This document shows positions 10,819-22,080 of a DNA stretch of 40,109 bases, piece after piece. The first letter of the stretch is position 1, and the number at the start of each line of letters is the position of its first letter. Both the position numbers and the translations under genes were made by a program. Below the pieces are notes generated by a model. The model saw only the letters and a list, made by a program, of their open reading frames with translations, made no database searches and was not told the DNA's origin. Origin of the DNA: Chara braunii (taxonomy: Eukaryota > Streptophyta > Charophyceae > Charales > Characeae); contig BFEA01000161.1 in NCBI GenBank assembly GCA_003427395.1, positions 1,026,508 to 1,066,616 of the forward strand. The letters are read 5' to 3'.

Positions 10819-11525
10819 TAGATGGCTATGTCAAACCTTTCTATTCCTGAATTTTCGAAACGGTTGGTCCGAATTCGCTCCATGAACTCAATCTCGTCAA
10901 ACGGACCTATGCGGGTATTATAATACAGAACGAGTCACAAATACATTCATCTTATCTCATGATTGAAATGGACATGCAACTCGTTATCCTCGTATCCAAA
11001 TATTATGCGCAGGTTGTCTTTGTCTGGGCGTAGAATTCTGACGAAGCTTGGTTTGAGAATTTGTTGATAGGTCGAGGTGATCAATAAAAAACTTCGCGGT
11101 GGCCACAATTCCCGTCATTGGAAACACGACGATCTCGGAAGTCCGGCTGTCTCCACCGAATCGACAAAGTACTCCCCGTAAAACGGTCCACTCCGGATCG
11201 ATAACAGGGCAGACTCCTAAAACAACGAACCCCCGCCCTGAATTTCCTCCTAGATTGAGAAAACCCTCAGGCTCAGAACCAGATTCACTGCCCTGGATCT
11301 CAATACGAGGGAAATAACTTAGACGAATCAGACATGCAAAAGAGAAAGAGATATAGTCGAGAATCGTTCGGACGAAAAGTAGGTCGAAAGGGTCATTCGG
11401 GATGAAAAGGAAACCTCAGGGATAACTAAATTCATTCACATTCTCATTTTTTTACATTCCGCATTCTTTTTTTCGACTCCGGTTACTTTCCCCATCCATG
11501 GTTTGACTGTTACTTTATCAGACAG

Positions 11526-11837
11526 ATGAAGCCATCACAGAGAAAAGATAGAAGAAAACATTCAACGTTTTCACCATTTCATTCAGTAAAACTTGAATTT
11601 CTCTTCTCAGTGCTTTTCCCTTTTTACACACATGCATGCAGAGCAAGTCAACATTCAACGAGTTCAACCAAGAAAGCATCGCCGAAGTCAGATCCAGAGT
11701 CTCACACAAGCATGCCCCGTCACACTTTCTTTCCTCTCAGCCTTTCTCTGAGCACCCAAAAGAAAAAGAGAAGGGTCATACAGCGTGAGGGTGTCCACAG
11801 GTGTGAAGGATCGATGACAACCACTGACCTTGAGTAA
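11526..11837 (+). other. 103-codon antisense ORF in the left LTR
   Basis: It opens at an ATG and ends TAA after 103 codons, exactly as in the right LTR (27073-27384). The two peptides differ at 19 residues and there is no indel. It is rich in Ser/Thr/Lys/Arg with a K-K-K-R-R patch near its C-terminus and has no known domain. It runs opposite to gag-pol within the first 650 bases of the LTR. A 63-codon sense-strand frame overlaps it in both copies, so openness alone does not show that it is a gene. Confidence 0.3.
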
Positions 11838-12183
11838 CTAAAGTTCTGACCGCGACTTCCTTCAAGTAACTGGTGCGCCTTGTCGAGGAAACCGCTGCTG
11901 CGCAGGTTACTAGGCCTGGTCGACACTCGACTCACAAGTACCTCTTGCGGCAGTCCCGGACGCGAAGGGGGTAAGTCCTACAAGTCCCACTTAGCTCGAA
12001 GTGGTCCACGTCTGTGCCAAATAAATCTAAGTAGTCTGTGTTGGTACCCACTGGTACCAAGTGGTTTGCGACGATGTCCGCTAGTGTCAAGCGGTCCCAG
12101 GCAGTCCCACGTCCTCCTTTTTCACTTCCAGATGATGTCGTTTGTCAAAACAGCCTCTCCTGAGTCTTACAAAAAATAACGGA

Positions 12184-12196
12184 CCACTTTCCCCTT
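12184..12196 (-). promoter_or_regulatory. Candidate polypurine tract
   Basis: The minus strand reads AAGGGGAAAGTGG, the only purine-rich run close to the start of the 3' LTR. It sits 12 bases from the LTR edge (12171), where PPTs are normally adjacent, so either the LTR edge is slightly further in or the spacing has changed. Confidence 0.4.
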
Positions 12197-12447
12197 GACG
12201 GTACTGCCTAACTCACTCACGTGTCCCACAGGTCCCACTGGTCCTTCCTGGACAATGCACGACGCCCCGCCTTCTGCTGACGTCGAGGGGGGGGGGGGGA
12301 AATGTCACTTTCCCACTGGTTCTCACTCAAGAACTTCAATTACTCACGTCGCCGCCGACAACCAGCACTTCCCCTCTACCTAGTTTATCCTGACGGCCAT
12401 GAATTTCGGCAACATAACGCTACTAAAATTATTGTCGTTTGAGCCAG

Positions 12448-12720
12448 AAAAATTCGGCAGCACTTTCCCACAGGAGTGGGAAAATAACTTGTCGCAAGTT
12501 TGTTCAGCCTGATGCCGCTGCCAACAGCCTAGCCGCCTGCCGCTTACCGCCGTAAAAATTTATCAGCACCTCCCCACGCATGTGAAAAGATGGTTTGTCG
12601 TAGGTCTGATCCACTGCTACCGCTGTTAACAGCCTTGTCGCCGCTTGCTCGTCGCTATAAAATTTTGGCAACATTTTCTCACTAAAGTGGGAAAAATGCC
12701 TGGCCAAAATTAATAAACTT
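12448..12720. repeat. Degenerate tandem repeat, period about 105 bp
   Basis: Two full units and a partial third start with aaaaatt at about 12448, 12554 and 12658. Each continues with a ggcaRcact/tcccc-like segment, a gtggga-like segment, and in the full units a ttgtcg... ctgccgct... aacagcct...gccgc series. They sit in the element's region between integrase and the 3' LTR. Similar 3'-region tandem arrays are known in some plant Ty3/gypsy (Tat-type) elements. Confidence 0.7.
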
Positions 12721-15189
12721 TGGGCCCCAGGCCGAAATTCCTCAGTGTCGTACCGCCGTAGTCCTGCAGCGTCCCTGGGTCAGTCCCGTGGGACCAGCTC
12801 CAGCCAGAAGGGAAGGGAGCAAAGTGCTCCCTGCCTTGGCTATGGCTGTCTAACTCCTCTCCTCACGCTCCTATGTTGATCTCCAGCCTCCTCCCATGTT
12901 GCCTCAAGCAGCACCTCCAGCAGCCAGCAACACTCAAGTATGCTCGTCACACACTGGCAGCATGAGTGCTTTGTGTGGCAGTTGGGGGACAATTGCCTGT
13001 TTTATAGTGGTTGAGGAGGGTTGGACGTCACTCCAACCCCCAAGCAAAATCGCGGGCTCAGAGTGAGTTCTTGATCTTGCCAAGATCTAGGGCTAAATGT
13101 GGCCACACCACAGTAAAAGGCTTAGTGAGGGCAGTTCCTTTAACTACCCTCATTTTCTTTTTCTCTTCTTTTTCCTAACTATCTCGGAATTCCACGAGGT
13201 AGCTGGGCTTTTGCCATTTCCAAAAATGTTTTTCTATTATTTTTCTGATAATGGGTTGGAGAGATACAACCCCTTTCAGTTGGATATATCTGGACCATTT
13301 TTCCAAGACAGATACATCGGGAAAAAGGTTGTACGTAGCATTTTCCCTTCACGACTCTTTAGATTTCAGGCTCTCTCTAAAAACGCGAGAGTGACAGTTA
13401 CCTCTAGCAACTTTTGTCATAGGTAGCAGCACGCGAGGACAACTTGAAGTATCCTCACAGAAATAAAGAAAATAAACTAAAAAAAAAAAAAAAAAAAAAC
13501 TAATCCTAACTATACTGCACTTGGCTCATACCTCAGCCAAGTGCATGTTGTTACATACAATAACCCTCACTCTTTTTGCTTTGCCCTCCCCTAAGAACGG
13601 GGAGGGTACTTGTCAGGTTGGGAGGAGGACCTCCCCTCCCAACTCCCTCATTTTCCTCTCTCTTTCCAACCCTCTTTTGTCCCCCGCGCATGCGCTATGA
13701 GCCGCGAGATCAAAGTTATCGCGGCCTCAAATATTGGCCCTGAATAGAGTGGGGAGCCATTTTGCTCCCACACAGCAAAAAAAGTTGTTCTTCCAACCTC
13801 GAAGCAACAACCTCATTCATTTCGTTCGTTTTTTTTTTAAGATGACTTCGTTTTAGTCCTTCCCCGTTTTCCTTGAAAAAAAAAGGAAAACGAACTAAAA
13901 AAAAAAAAACTTACATGTAATGATGTACCAACGCTCAGGAAAACTGACGTCTGTACACCCCCATATCTAGGGGTAGATTCATTCGAGTTTGCTCACTCCA
14001 TAGGCTGTCGAGGTTGCAACCTCCTGATCAGTTGGTGAGAGTCCACCGAAACAGTCTAGCTGCCCTTCTTCAACGGTCGCATCCGTAGCAGTGGCTTGGC
14101 TACTACATGTGGGAGATGTATTCTCCCTCGTTCTAGCAGGAGATTGTTTCGATTTTGATCAACCTATTGAAGTACCATGAGGTCAACCACAAGTAAGTTG
14201 GTAACCCCTCCTCGTCTTTCCTCTCTCACACACACACATGGTTAGAAATGTATGTCTCCACGTTGTAGGAGTAGATTCATTCGATTGTGTTCATCCTATC
14301 ATAGGAAGTAGCATAATGTCAGCTGCCAAGTAGAAAACTCAGCCCGTTCGTTTTCAACGAACGAGCACTTTCAAAAACTTATAAAACAACAACAAAATCT
14401 GAAAGAAATGTAAAAAAAAAAAAAAAAAAAAAAATCGAAAAAAAAAAAAAAAAAAAGAACAACTGACCTTACGAGAAAAACGGTTACCCGTTATAAACAG
14501 GCGCCTATTGGTATCTTTTGGGGACACTAAGTCCCTTGTCACTTCTGCACGCGCCATTTGGCACTATCTATTCCTTTTTTTTTTTTTTTTTTTTTTTTTT
14601 TTCGTAAAGAAGTCGTTGGCATAAACCAACGGCCACGGTTTCCTCCCCCAACGCCTAGCTGGCGTTTTCTTCCCCTCCTTCCAATGCGCGGATCCGAGTT
14701 CAATCCCCACGGGGATCAGAAAAAAAATTCGGATTTTTTCTCGATTTGTGCGTTTTATCCTTGTGCAGGGGTCATGCTAATCTCCGGGCGGTTGTTTTCA
14801 GCCGTGAGATCTGATGATCTCGCGGCTGGAAATGATTGCGCTTCAAAACTATATGGTGGGCAGCTCTAAAAAGAAGCTAGCCCAGGCAGAGTATCGTGTG
14901 GCTCGATCACAACATCTACTGGTGTGAAGTCGAACGTGGTACCTACTGGGTTAGCTCCTATCACAAAAGTTATCACCGCGGTCGTTCTATTTGAAGGGTT
15001 GCGGCCCAGTAGGTCGCCTGCTCTCTGGCTAGGTTGGAGCAGTCTGCCTATCCCCTCTAAAGACAGGCCGCCTCGCCACCTGGTCAGTTAGGTTTGGTCC
15101 ATTAGGTCTGGCGATCCACCCCTTTCATCGTGGTTTGCCTTTGGACCCCTGACATCCGTTTCCTTTAGGAAAGACACGACACTCTGGCT
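12721..15189. other. Element 3' region: non-coding, hairpin-rich
   Basis: No coding region is supported. It holds a perfect 11-bp stem (tgcacttggct/agccaagtgca, 13516-13545), a ccctcccc/ggggaggg stem (13584-13606), a gttgggagg/cctcccaac stem (13617-13643) and a cgttttcctt/aaggaaaacg stem (about 13868-13895). It also has long A runs (13479-13499, 14413-14433, 14439-14456) and a T run (14574-14602). Two diverged copies of a ggggtagattcattcgag-like segment occur at about 13969 and 14268. Open frames here are homopolymer artefacts. Confidence 0.5.
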
Positions 15190-15929
15190 GTGTTAGCCCT
15201 TCTCACCTTTGTCGTATCTCTGGCGTGGTTATATGTTTTTGTTTTTCTAGTCCTGAATCTCGCGGTTGATAAGCCGCGCGACCCAATTTTATTCAAAATA
15301 ATATTTCATCTTAACGTTTTCACTATCGTCTTCCTACCCGGCATTGTTTTCAAGGTAAGAATATTTAGTTATACCTTCTACCCTTTTCATTATGACTGTC
15401 GGCAGATAGACGACTGCATAAATTACATTTATTCAATCGCCGACAAGTCGAGTCGGAATACTTTCAGCGACGTTTTTCATTTTATCAGATCATTTTTTTT
15501 CAAAACAAAACTTACTTCTAAGTTCGGACATCGTCTCGCATTGAAAATACAGGGCAGATACCCTTGTCAGGGTTTCTGTCCCGGCAGCATTCCCAGGCTG
15601 CATTCAATGACTTCAATGTCATTCATTTTTATCTAATAACACCATATCACAAGTGTTTACCAGGAAAACAATCATGGAAGACAGTCTCCCCTTTCTATCA
15701 AAATATTTGCTCAAACTGTTGGCATGATGCCTTCAAATTTTGTGGATTGCTTTTAGATGGTTCCAGCATCATCCCCCTTGCGGCCATTCAAAATTTTGTC
15801 TCTCAAAATGATACTGGAAACCCTCCATCTATATCCAACATAATTCAATCAATTGATACTGTTATTCTTATTTACTTGGGGAATTCCCTTAACTGTCGGG
15901 AATCTAACCGGGTTCTCTTAAGTTTATGA
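15190..15929 (+). other. Antisense open region between integrase and 3' LTR
   Basis: Two plus-strand frames overlap. One of 148 codons (15190-15636) is hydrophobic at its N-terminus (L-T-F-V-V-S-L-A-W-L-Y-V-F-V-F-L-V). One of 121 codons (15564-15929) continues in another frame to a stop, so a single frameshift could have split a protein of roughly 240 aa. The minus strand is closed here. I recognise no family. Some Tat-lineage plant elements (for example Grande) carry an antisense extra ORF in this position. Whether this is homologous is unknown. Confidence 0.35.
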
Positions 15930-16995
15930 GGATGTTTTTCACAACACCTCGACATACACAAAGTCGTCAGGGATTTAACGTAGATCTCCCATATACACAA
16001 GGACACTCACATTATACTACAATCAAGGAAAACAACAGAATAGACAATCCTCAAGCATTCCATTTTCATTAACGGAAAAATTTGCGTTTAACTTATTTTC
16101 CCAAATGAGTCAGGATTAACCCCCGATGGGTGTTTTAGAATGTATCAATCTTTTGGATTTTAACTATTTATGAGAGAAACCATTCATCTTCTTCTTCCTG
16201 TCATTCATCCAATAGTGTGAGTTCATCCTTCTGATACTGGATAACATACCGTGCAGGTTTATTCTGACTCTGATATGATGAGCGTCGATGAGTGGTGTAA
16301 TCCTTTGACGGATAACATCTTGACATCAAGCCCCACTTTAAATTCGAGCCTCACCTCAATTCCCTTCGATTCTAGTCTTATGATCTTATCATTCTGCTGC
16401 CTATAGGGTAGGACAACCTTCTCCCACATAACCAGACATTGGTCAGACCTTAGTCGTGAGGATAAGGTGACCCTGTTTACTTCAAAGTTAGGTGACCAAC
16501 CCTATCTTCATAGTAAATCGTAGTTGCTCATTCTACTGACAGCGTTTTGGTAAAATCGCAAAACCTTTCTCCCTTTCAATGGTAATGTAGTCACCCCCTT
16601 CCACCACCTACAAGGTTCCCATCTCTTCAGAATTGTGTCACAACAGGATATGAGATAGAGTATCATCATACTATATATCTCAATCCATTCACAAACATAC
16701 TCATTCGCAAAAGACATACATTGAGTCATTCACAAAAGAGTATTCACATTTACACACAAGAAAAATAAAATGTTACAATTGAGAGTCCAGAGTTGTCACC
16801 GCTCTAATTATAACATTTTATGATTAGATCATAAGAAGATTTAGAATAAATATTAACATTTGTATATAAAATTCAAAAATATTTTTAATAAGAAATAAAA
16901 AAGAAGTTACATCCTAAGTTATGTTTCAGTGTTGTTTTTCAGATGAAAAACCCAGAATTGTCATAATTTACAGAGATACTGAAAAACAACCATTG
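15930..16995 (-). other. Element region downstream of integrase
   Basis: The minus strand contains a coding-like stretch at about 16450-16270 (W-E-K-V-V-L-P-Y-R-Q-Q-N-D-K and following residues), followed by a frameshift and about 25 more open codons. No known domain is recognised. It may be the extreme pol C-terminus or an extra ORF. The rest is AT-rich. Confidence 0.3.
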
Positions 16996-16999
16996 TTAC

Positions 17000-18214
17000 C
17001 AATCGCTCTGAATAAACTTTCGTAAATGGGAACCATAAACCCAACTCTGACCACGTGCCTCATCCATCTCCACGATTTCGTATGCTCCGTGATCCGTCTT
17101 TTTGACAATGCGATACGGTCTCAACCATCGACTACCAAATTTCCTTAACCACTGTTTTTCCAGAGATGAATCGTAAAGGAGAACAATATCGCCAACTTTC
17201 AAAGACTCTTTGCGAACTCGAGGCCGCTTGTCCCATCTGTCTTTGTCTGCCTGCCTGCTTTCAGCCATCAAGGCAACAATCTCTTCAGTCTTTTCCTCTG
17301 TGATCATTATCTGCCTTGCCCTTATGTCAAGTAATTCTTATGAGGAAATGCTAGTCTCCATACCTTATTTTGCCACGTAGTCAGAAAGTTTTAAATTGGG
17401 AATGTGGCATGTCAACCGAACCATAGAGTCACAAGAGTGTACCCAGTCGTTCGCTTGATAGTAATATTTTCTACGAACATGTTGTCCTCAGATAAACATG
17501 TCATCTTGATGGATTACCCGCACACCACTTCGCCAATAAATTTATCAGAGTAGCTTGTCCTCGCTCAATTGAAGCGTTGACCTGTGGATGAGCTCTGGTG
17601 GTATAACTGTAATTTACGCCAAGCTTTTTCAAAACAGCTTGTACGTCATCAACACGAAACTCCCCATCTCGATCCATCACGAATTCGCAGATGAACAGAT
17701 ATCAAAGATAAAATCCGTTTATATATCCTCCCAGAGCTTTCCCAGTTCGTTTAAGGATTGTGCACATCCATTGATGAATCCGATAAAGTTATCCCTGGCA
17801 TCGAAGATATATCTGTATCCATTAATCCGTCGAGACATAACCAATAGGTCGAGATGGACTACAGTGTCTGACTCAACCACATAACGAGGATTAAATGACT
17901 CAACATACCGAAGATTCGAGCGCTTCTGACAAAGGATGCAGGAAAAATTCAACGACCATTTTTTTCATCCCTTCCCAGAAGTAAAGATTCGAAACCTTTC
18001 GTAAAGTGACTCGTGCAGATCTATGACCGCCTGCAACTCCATCATGTAATGCGGCAATCACGTCAAGTTGCCTTTTCAATCCACGTACCACTCTCCTTGT
18101 AAATTCATTATCAGACTTCTTGAAGAGATGATCATACCTGACGACAAAATCCTTACTTCTCAAGGGAATTTCTGGATCCACCTCACCTTCATTTATTTCC
18201 CCATTCAACCACAA
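17000..18214 (-). pseudogene. Integrase (Ty3/gypsy), frameshifted
   Basis: It would insert the cDNA into the host genome. Minus-strand order: the H-H half of the zinc-binding domain (A-L-H-D-G-V-A-G-G-H, in 18214-17900); the C..C half (C-I-L-C-Q-K-R) in the next frame (17952 onward); then V-H-L-D-L-L-V-M with the first catalytic Asp. Next comes M-D-R-D-G-E-F with the second Asp (codon 17672-17674), and S-I-E-R-G-Q with the catalytic Glu (17564-17566). Exactly 35 residues separate Asp and Glu, the canonical D(35)E spacing. The C-terminal module (17307-16996) has K-V-G-D-I-V-L-L-Y and W-L-R-P-Y-R-I-V, the GPY/F-like region. Frameshifts between blocks and stops at 17550-17310 inactivate it. Confidence 0.85.
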
Positions 18215-18676
18215 TCCAATCTTCTGCTAAATTTCATCGTACTAATTTTTGCGGAAGGCTTCCTTGAGTTTACTGCTCCCTCTTTCCTCTTATATCATTT
18301 TAAGACGATCTTCCTAAACCAAGGAGTTCACGAGAAATAATAACCCCCCACAAGTTCTAGAGGCTTTATCAACTTATTCGGGACCTCCTTCAATAGTCAG
18401 AGATTCGTATGTGATGCTGACCGAGTCGGACAATGTCAAACTCATCATTTGTTCTGCAATCCTTTCACCCCATGGATCCTCTTCAACAAAAACTTCACCC
18501 GTTACAAGTTCAGAATGTACCGAATTAAAAATTGGTGCATTCCAAACAAATTTTTCAGATTGGGAGGAAAGATTTCCAAATAATTAACAAAATTAATATT
18601 TAATCGATGTTCCTCATTGTCCAAGAAGTTGTCAACGGGGATTGAGTCTTATGCTTGGTCTTTGGATGAGTCTCAC
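18215..18676 (-). other. Degraded pol linker between RNase H and integrase
   Basis: By position this should encode the tether between RNase H and integrase. The minus-strand frames are interrupted and no motif is readable. Confidence 0.4.
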
Positions 18677-19180
18677 TCAATCCGACTTAATCCCATCTGT
18701 CCGGTTTTGAGTATCGAAAATACGCTCGATCTCAAAACCAAACATCCAGATATATGTTAACCATCGAGCGACGGTTGGATCCGAAGGAGAATAATTTATC
18801 AATGATTGAATCAAAGTTGTCGGATTTTCTTGCAGAACAAAACGACTTCCAAATACATAAATTCTAATTGTACGAAGACGATGAAGAACAGTCAGTGCCT
18901 CCTTCTTGAATTGAGAATAATTACGCTCGACAACATTCAACATTCGATTTTCAAACCTCAACGGTCGTTCTCGTTCCTGCTTATCTTTCTGGATCAAGAC
19001 TCCACCCAAAGTTTTGGGTTCTGCATCTGTTTCCACAAGGAAGGGTCGATTCGGATCGTTATGAAAACAATGAACTCCGATAATCATTCCGCCTTGTCGA
19101 AACGCAGTCTTCATGTCGTCCACTGCTGCCTGTTGTCTGGGTCCCCATTCCCAATTTTGGTTTTTGCATATTAATGTCCT
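18677..19180 (-). pseudogene. RNase H domain of pol
   Basis: It removes RNA from the RNA:DNA hybrid during reverse transcription. The open block 19123-18677 has N-R-P-F-L-V-E-T-D-A with the first catalytic Asp, L-G-G-V-L-I-Q-K-D, then R-N-Y-S-Q-F-K-K-E-A-L-T-V with the catalytic Glu. It continues with I-Y-V-F-G-S-R-F-V-L and A-R-W-L-T-Y-I-W-M-F-G-F-E-I-E-R-I, the Ty3/gypsy RNase H order. It is one frame away from the RT block, so a frameshift lies between about 19280 and 19125. Confidence 0.85.
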
Positions 19181-19189
19181 TAGATGTTA

Positions 19190-20410
19190 TACCCTTGTTG
19201 CAAATCTTCGGATAAAAATACATCAAAACCCACAGGTCCTGAGGAAGTTTTTTTCATCGGTAATGGATTCGAAAGGAGTTGGTCATTCCAAAATTTTGTT
19301 CGTTTTCTTTGTATCGGGCCAACGACCTTTCTTATCACATAAAAATATCAAAATCGCCGCCTCCTGCATGTAGTGTTTTGATTTGACACCGCTAACTGTG
19401 AAGCTATACTCTTTCAACTTTCGCATGACCTTTTCTACATCACGAATATATTCCCAGATAAACTTGCGAATGTCTGGCAACACCTTTGTCTCATCTTTCA
19501 CACGAGGTCCTGGAATAGCCAAATCGTCAATATATGGTGAGGTCACGTCTGAACAGAAGGGTTGCATGACTCTCATTATATATCGTTGTACAATAGCGAC
19601 GACATTCGTCCAACCTTGCGGTGCCGAACACATGTGAATCAATCCCCTAGGCGTATGCATTGCTGTCATCGGTCTGTCCACTGTGTACAAGGAGAATTGA
19701 TCATAACATGAATACAAATCAATTAGTTTTATGATGGATCTACCTGCGCATGATTCTGGGAGTTGATCTGCACGTGGGAGTCCACCCGCATCTCGAACCC
19801 TCACTGCATCCAACCTTTGCAGGTCATGGACCCACTTGAGGATGTCCTTTGGTTTGATAAAACAGAACCAAGGAGATGCATACAGACCATAAGAATAATT
19901 TGTCACTCTCGTCTAAATTTTCTCATCCAGATATTCACTTACCTTACAATGATCGTCTGGATTTGGATATGGCGGATCTCTTATATTTCATGGCTCAGGT
20001 GGTACCGTATGTATCATGATCATTGGGATCATATCGACATCTAACCTTCCTCGTCCATTGTCGTTAAAGGCATATGTCAGGTGTATGTTCTTTAAAGTAT
20101 TAACGAGGAAATCAGTTTCTGTCTTAGTAAGAAATTCATCGTCCCCAATTATCATCTCGTCAATTATATCATCTGTCAATTGACATGACCCCCTTTCCGT
20201 CTTCATCTTCATCGTCTTGATCCACTCTCTCTCCTCTTTGTAATAATTTTTTTCGTCCTTAGTGATCAAAATAGGCACAAACTGCGCTTTCACTCCTACT
20301 TTCTTGTGCATGTGCTTCGACCTAGTGGCAAGTTCCCGTTCTCTAAAAAATGACCATGCCTCGATGCGGATGTAACCAGCGCGTTTACCTCCTGAGGCGC
20401 ATCCAGTCAA
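19190..20410 (-). pseudogene. Reverse transcriptase domain of pol
   Basis: RNA-dependent DNA polymerase of the element. The block 19906-19283 shows S-P-W-F-C-F-I-K-P-K, W-V-H-D-L-Q-R-L-D-A-V, R-D-A-G-G-L-P, S-I-I-K-L-I-D-L-Y-S with the first catalytic Asp, P-R-G-L-I-H-M, and the active site S-P-Y-I-D-D-L (YIDD at 19523-19534). Upstream, 20410-19988 is open with Glu/Lys-rich N-terminal pol sequence, ending at a stop before the palm/finger motifs. The YIDD motif is intact, but stops and a frame change split the domain. Confidence 0.9.
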
Positions 20411-20593
20411 TAAGTCAAAGTCATGTTACCTGCACCTCCCACGTCAGATATCACATCGGTTAGCACATGTACTAACTCAGGGTCAACAACGGAGTCCGTC
20501 GGAAAAAAAAAATTATTGTCTGCGATATGTTTGGCAGTGCAATAAAAAATTATTTCGGATCCTCATAACCATAAAAAAAATCTTTCTTTTTTC

Positions 20594-20985
20594 TTAACCT
20601 TTCAGATTATGGGTCTCGCATTTTCTTACTTCATAATATTCACACACAGGATCGCATAAGGCGACAAACATTGAGTCATCATGCTTGTTAATAATCAAAC
20701 TTTTTGTCCGGCATAAAAATGATCTACACAGGAAAACTTCATGCTCAACTCTAGGCAGAACATATAAGTAGCTACGAGCTTTGACCTTCTCTATTGTGAC
20801 CGTCACATCACTGGCAGTGCCACAGAAAAGAGTTGATCCACTTGCGCCTACAAGGAATCCGGTATCAAATCGATTGATTCGGATATCTGTCTCACTGGCT
20901 TGTCTTTCTCTCATGATATCATTTTTGTGTCATCATTAACCAGGGCTAAGTACTCACCTTGTCAAACGCGCACCTTTAAGAGACC
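20594..20985 (-). pseudogene. Retropepsin-like aspartic protease, active site lost
   Basis: It would cleave the Gag-Pol polyprotein. On the minus strand a G-E-Y-L-A-L-V start is followed by N-D-D-T-K where the family has D-S/T-G-A, then a TGA, then a 106-aa block. That block has G-F-L-V-G-A, V-T-V-T-I-E-K-V and V-F-L-C-R-S-F-L, the usual flap and hydrophobic-Gly(Cys)-Arg-Ser-Phe-Leu segments. Without the catalytic D-[ST]-G triad it cannot be active. Confidence 0.7.
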
Positions 20986-21090
20986 AGTGGCAACACATTG
21001 TCAGTCCATATTGGTTTGTGTTGGTGCCCAATTGGCTGCCGGATGACTGATATCACCAAATTTGACAGTCATTACCTTTTTTCGGACCAA

Positions 21091-21380
21091 TCACTGCTTA
21101 AGCTCGTCTCGGATCTTCGGTGATGCTGCCAAAAATTCCTTCAGTGTGACCAAGTCACATTGACTTATCGGAATGCGATCGACGATTTGTTCAATGTCAA
21201 TAGAAATTGTGTAGATATTCTTCTTACGTCGAGGTTTCTCCTCCTCGACCACCTCCTTTCCCTTCTCAGCGTCACGCTCTGAAGCTCGTTTTCTTGTTTG
21301 CCGCTCATCTTCAGCATGCAGTCTCTCGTCCTCTTTTCCTGAAGTGCTTTCTTCATCATCTGGGATAAGGACTTCTAACT
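21091..21380 (-). pseudogene. Gag C-terminal / pre-protease linker, left part
   Basis: Open on the minus strand and strongly charged (Glu/Lys/Arg), ending with C-D-L-V-T-L-K-E-F-L-A-A-S-P-K-I-R-D-E-L-K, a hydrophobic A-S-P-K segment that precedes the protease in related Ty3/gypsy polyproteins. Its natural upstream continuation lies across the nested foldback, at 21669 and beyond. Confidence 0.6.
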
Positions 21381-21668
21381 GACATTTCATTAAAACTGAC
21401 ATTGTTTTTTTTAATTCATGAAATTGAGCGTATAAAAAAACAACATTTTTTGTGTTTTTTCATCCCCATGACGTCGGATGATCAGATCATCGAGTGTCGT
21501 GGTGACTCCCGATGATCTGACCATCGGATGTATATTAACGGTACTCAACGTTGAGGTACATCAGATGGACAAAGTGAGATAACCGCTTTCTCACCCGATG
21601 AGCAATGGAATTTTGACTAAGTTCACTTTCATGAATTTAAAAAAAAATGTCAGTTTTAACGAAATGTC
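21381..21668. mobile_element. Foldback MITE nested in gag (288 bp)
   Basis: Terminal inverted repeats of about 40 bp. The left starts gacatttcattaaaactgac and the right ends gtcagttttaacgaaatgtc, and both continue into T- or A-rich and aattcatgaa/ttcatgaatt. A second inverted pair lies in the centre (cggatgatcagatcatcg / cgatgatctgaccatcgg). It interrupts the charged Gag linker: coding-like sequence stops at both edges and resumes on the other side. Its termini resemble those of 1929-2231. No transposase is present and the TSD is unclear. Confidence 0.8.
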
Positions 21669-22080
21669 CGTTTTCTTCGACAGGCTCCTTCGGTCCACTT
21701 TCTCCTGCCATCTTTTCGCTCAAGGCCTTTCTGGTCCTATGTACCCGTAGTAATGTCGTTGGAGTCATTCGCTTAAGTACAGGCCGAGACATCAGAGTAG
21801 TAGTCATGGGTCTAGGACCAGATGAAGATTCGGGTGCAGATGGAGAAGTACTATCAGGTCTATCCCACCCTGCAAATAGGTATACATTGGGCAATCCGTG
21901 TCACTCTTCATCTAGATCAAGACACAGTTGGACAACCTTGTCTCGACACTTTCTCATCTTCTTTGTTACTTTCTGCGCTCGTTGAATGAGTGTCTCTATT
22001 TGTTTTATTAACTCTCTCAGATCCATTTCTGAATCACCAATTTGTAGAGCTTAAACACTTCTTCCATTTGGAAGAAATTT
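21669..22080 (-). pseudogene. Gag C-terminal linker, right part
   Basis: The minus strand 21894-21669 is open and Ser/Pro/Lys-rich (E-S-S-S-G-P-R-P, K-E-P-V-E-E-N-G-H up to the MITE edge). The 21895-22080 stretch toward the zinc knuckle is broken by stops. No catalytic domain is expected here. Confidence 0.45.

Larger units (their letters stand above)
8441..12171 (-). repeat. 3' LTR (left copy, 3.7 kb)
   Basis: Bounded by tgtcgagcgc at 8441 and ...gagtcttaca at 12171 on the plus strand. It aligns along its length to 23519-27730. A 60-base sample (9541-9600 against about 24589) has 9 mismatches. A 312-base sample (11526-11837 against 27073-27384) has 33 and no indel. It lacks 470 bp present in the right copy (26210-26679), with GATC at both break points, and carries an (AT)n dyad expansion at about 8968-9016 not present in the other copy. 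Confidence 0.88.

Noticed and set aside
14558-14869. 103-codon ORF starting in a poly-T run
   Set aside because: Phe-run start from a homopolymer, Pro-rich random sequence and no homology recognised.
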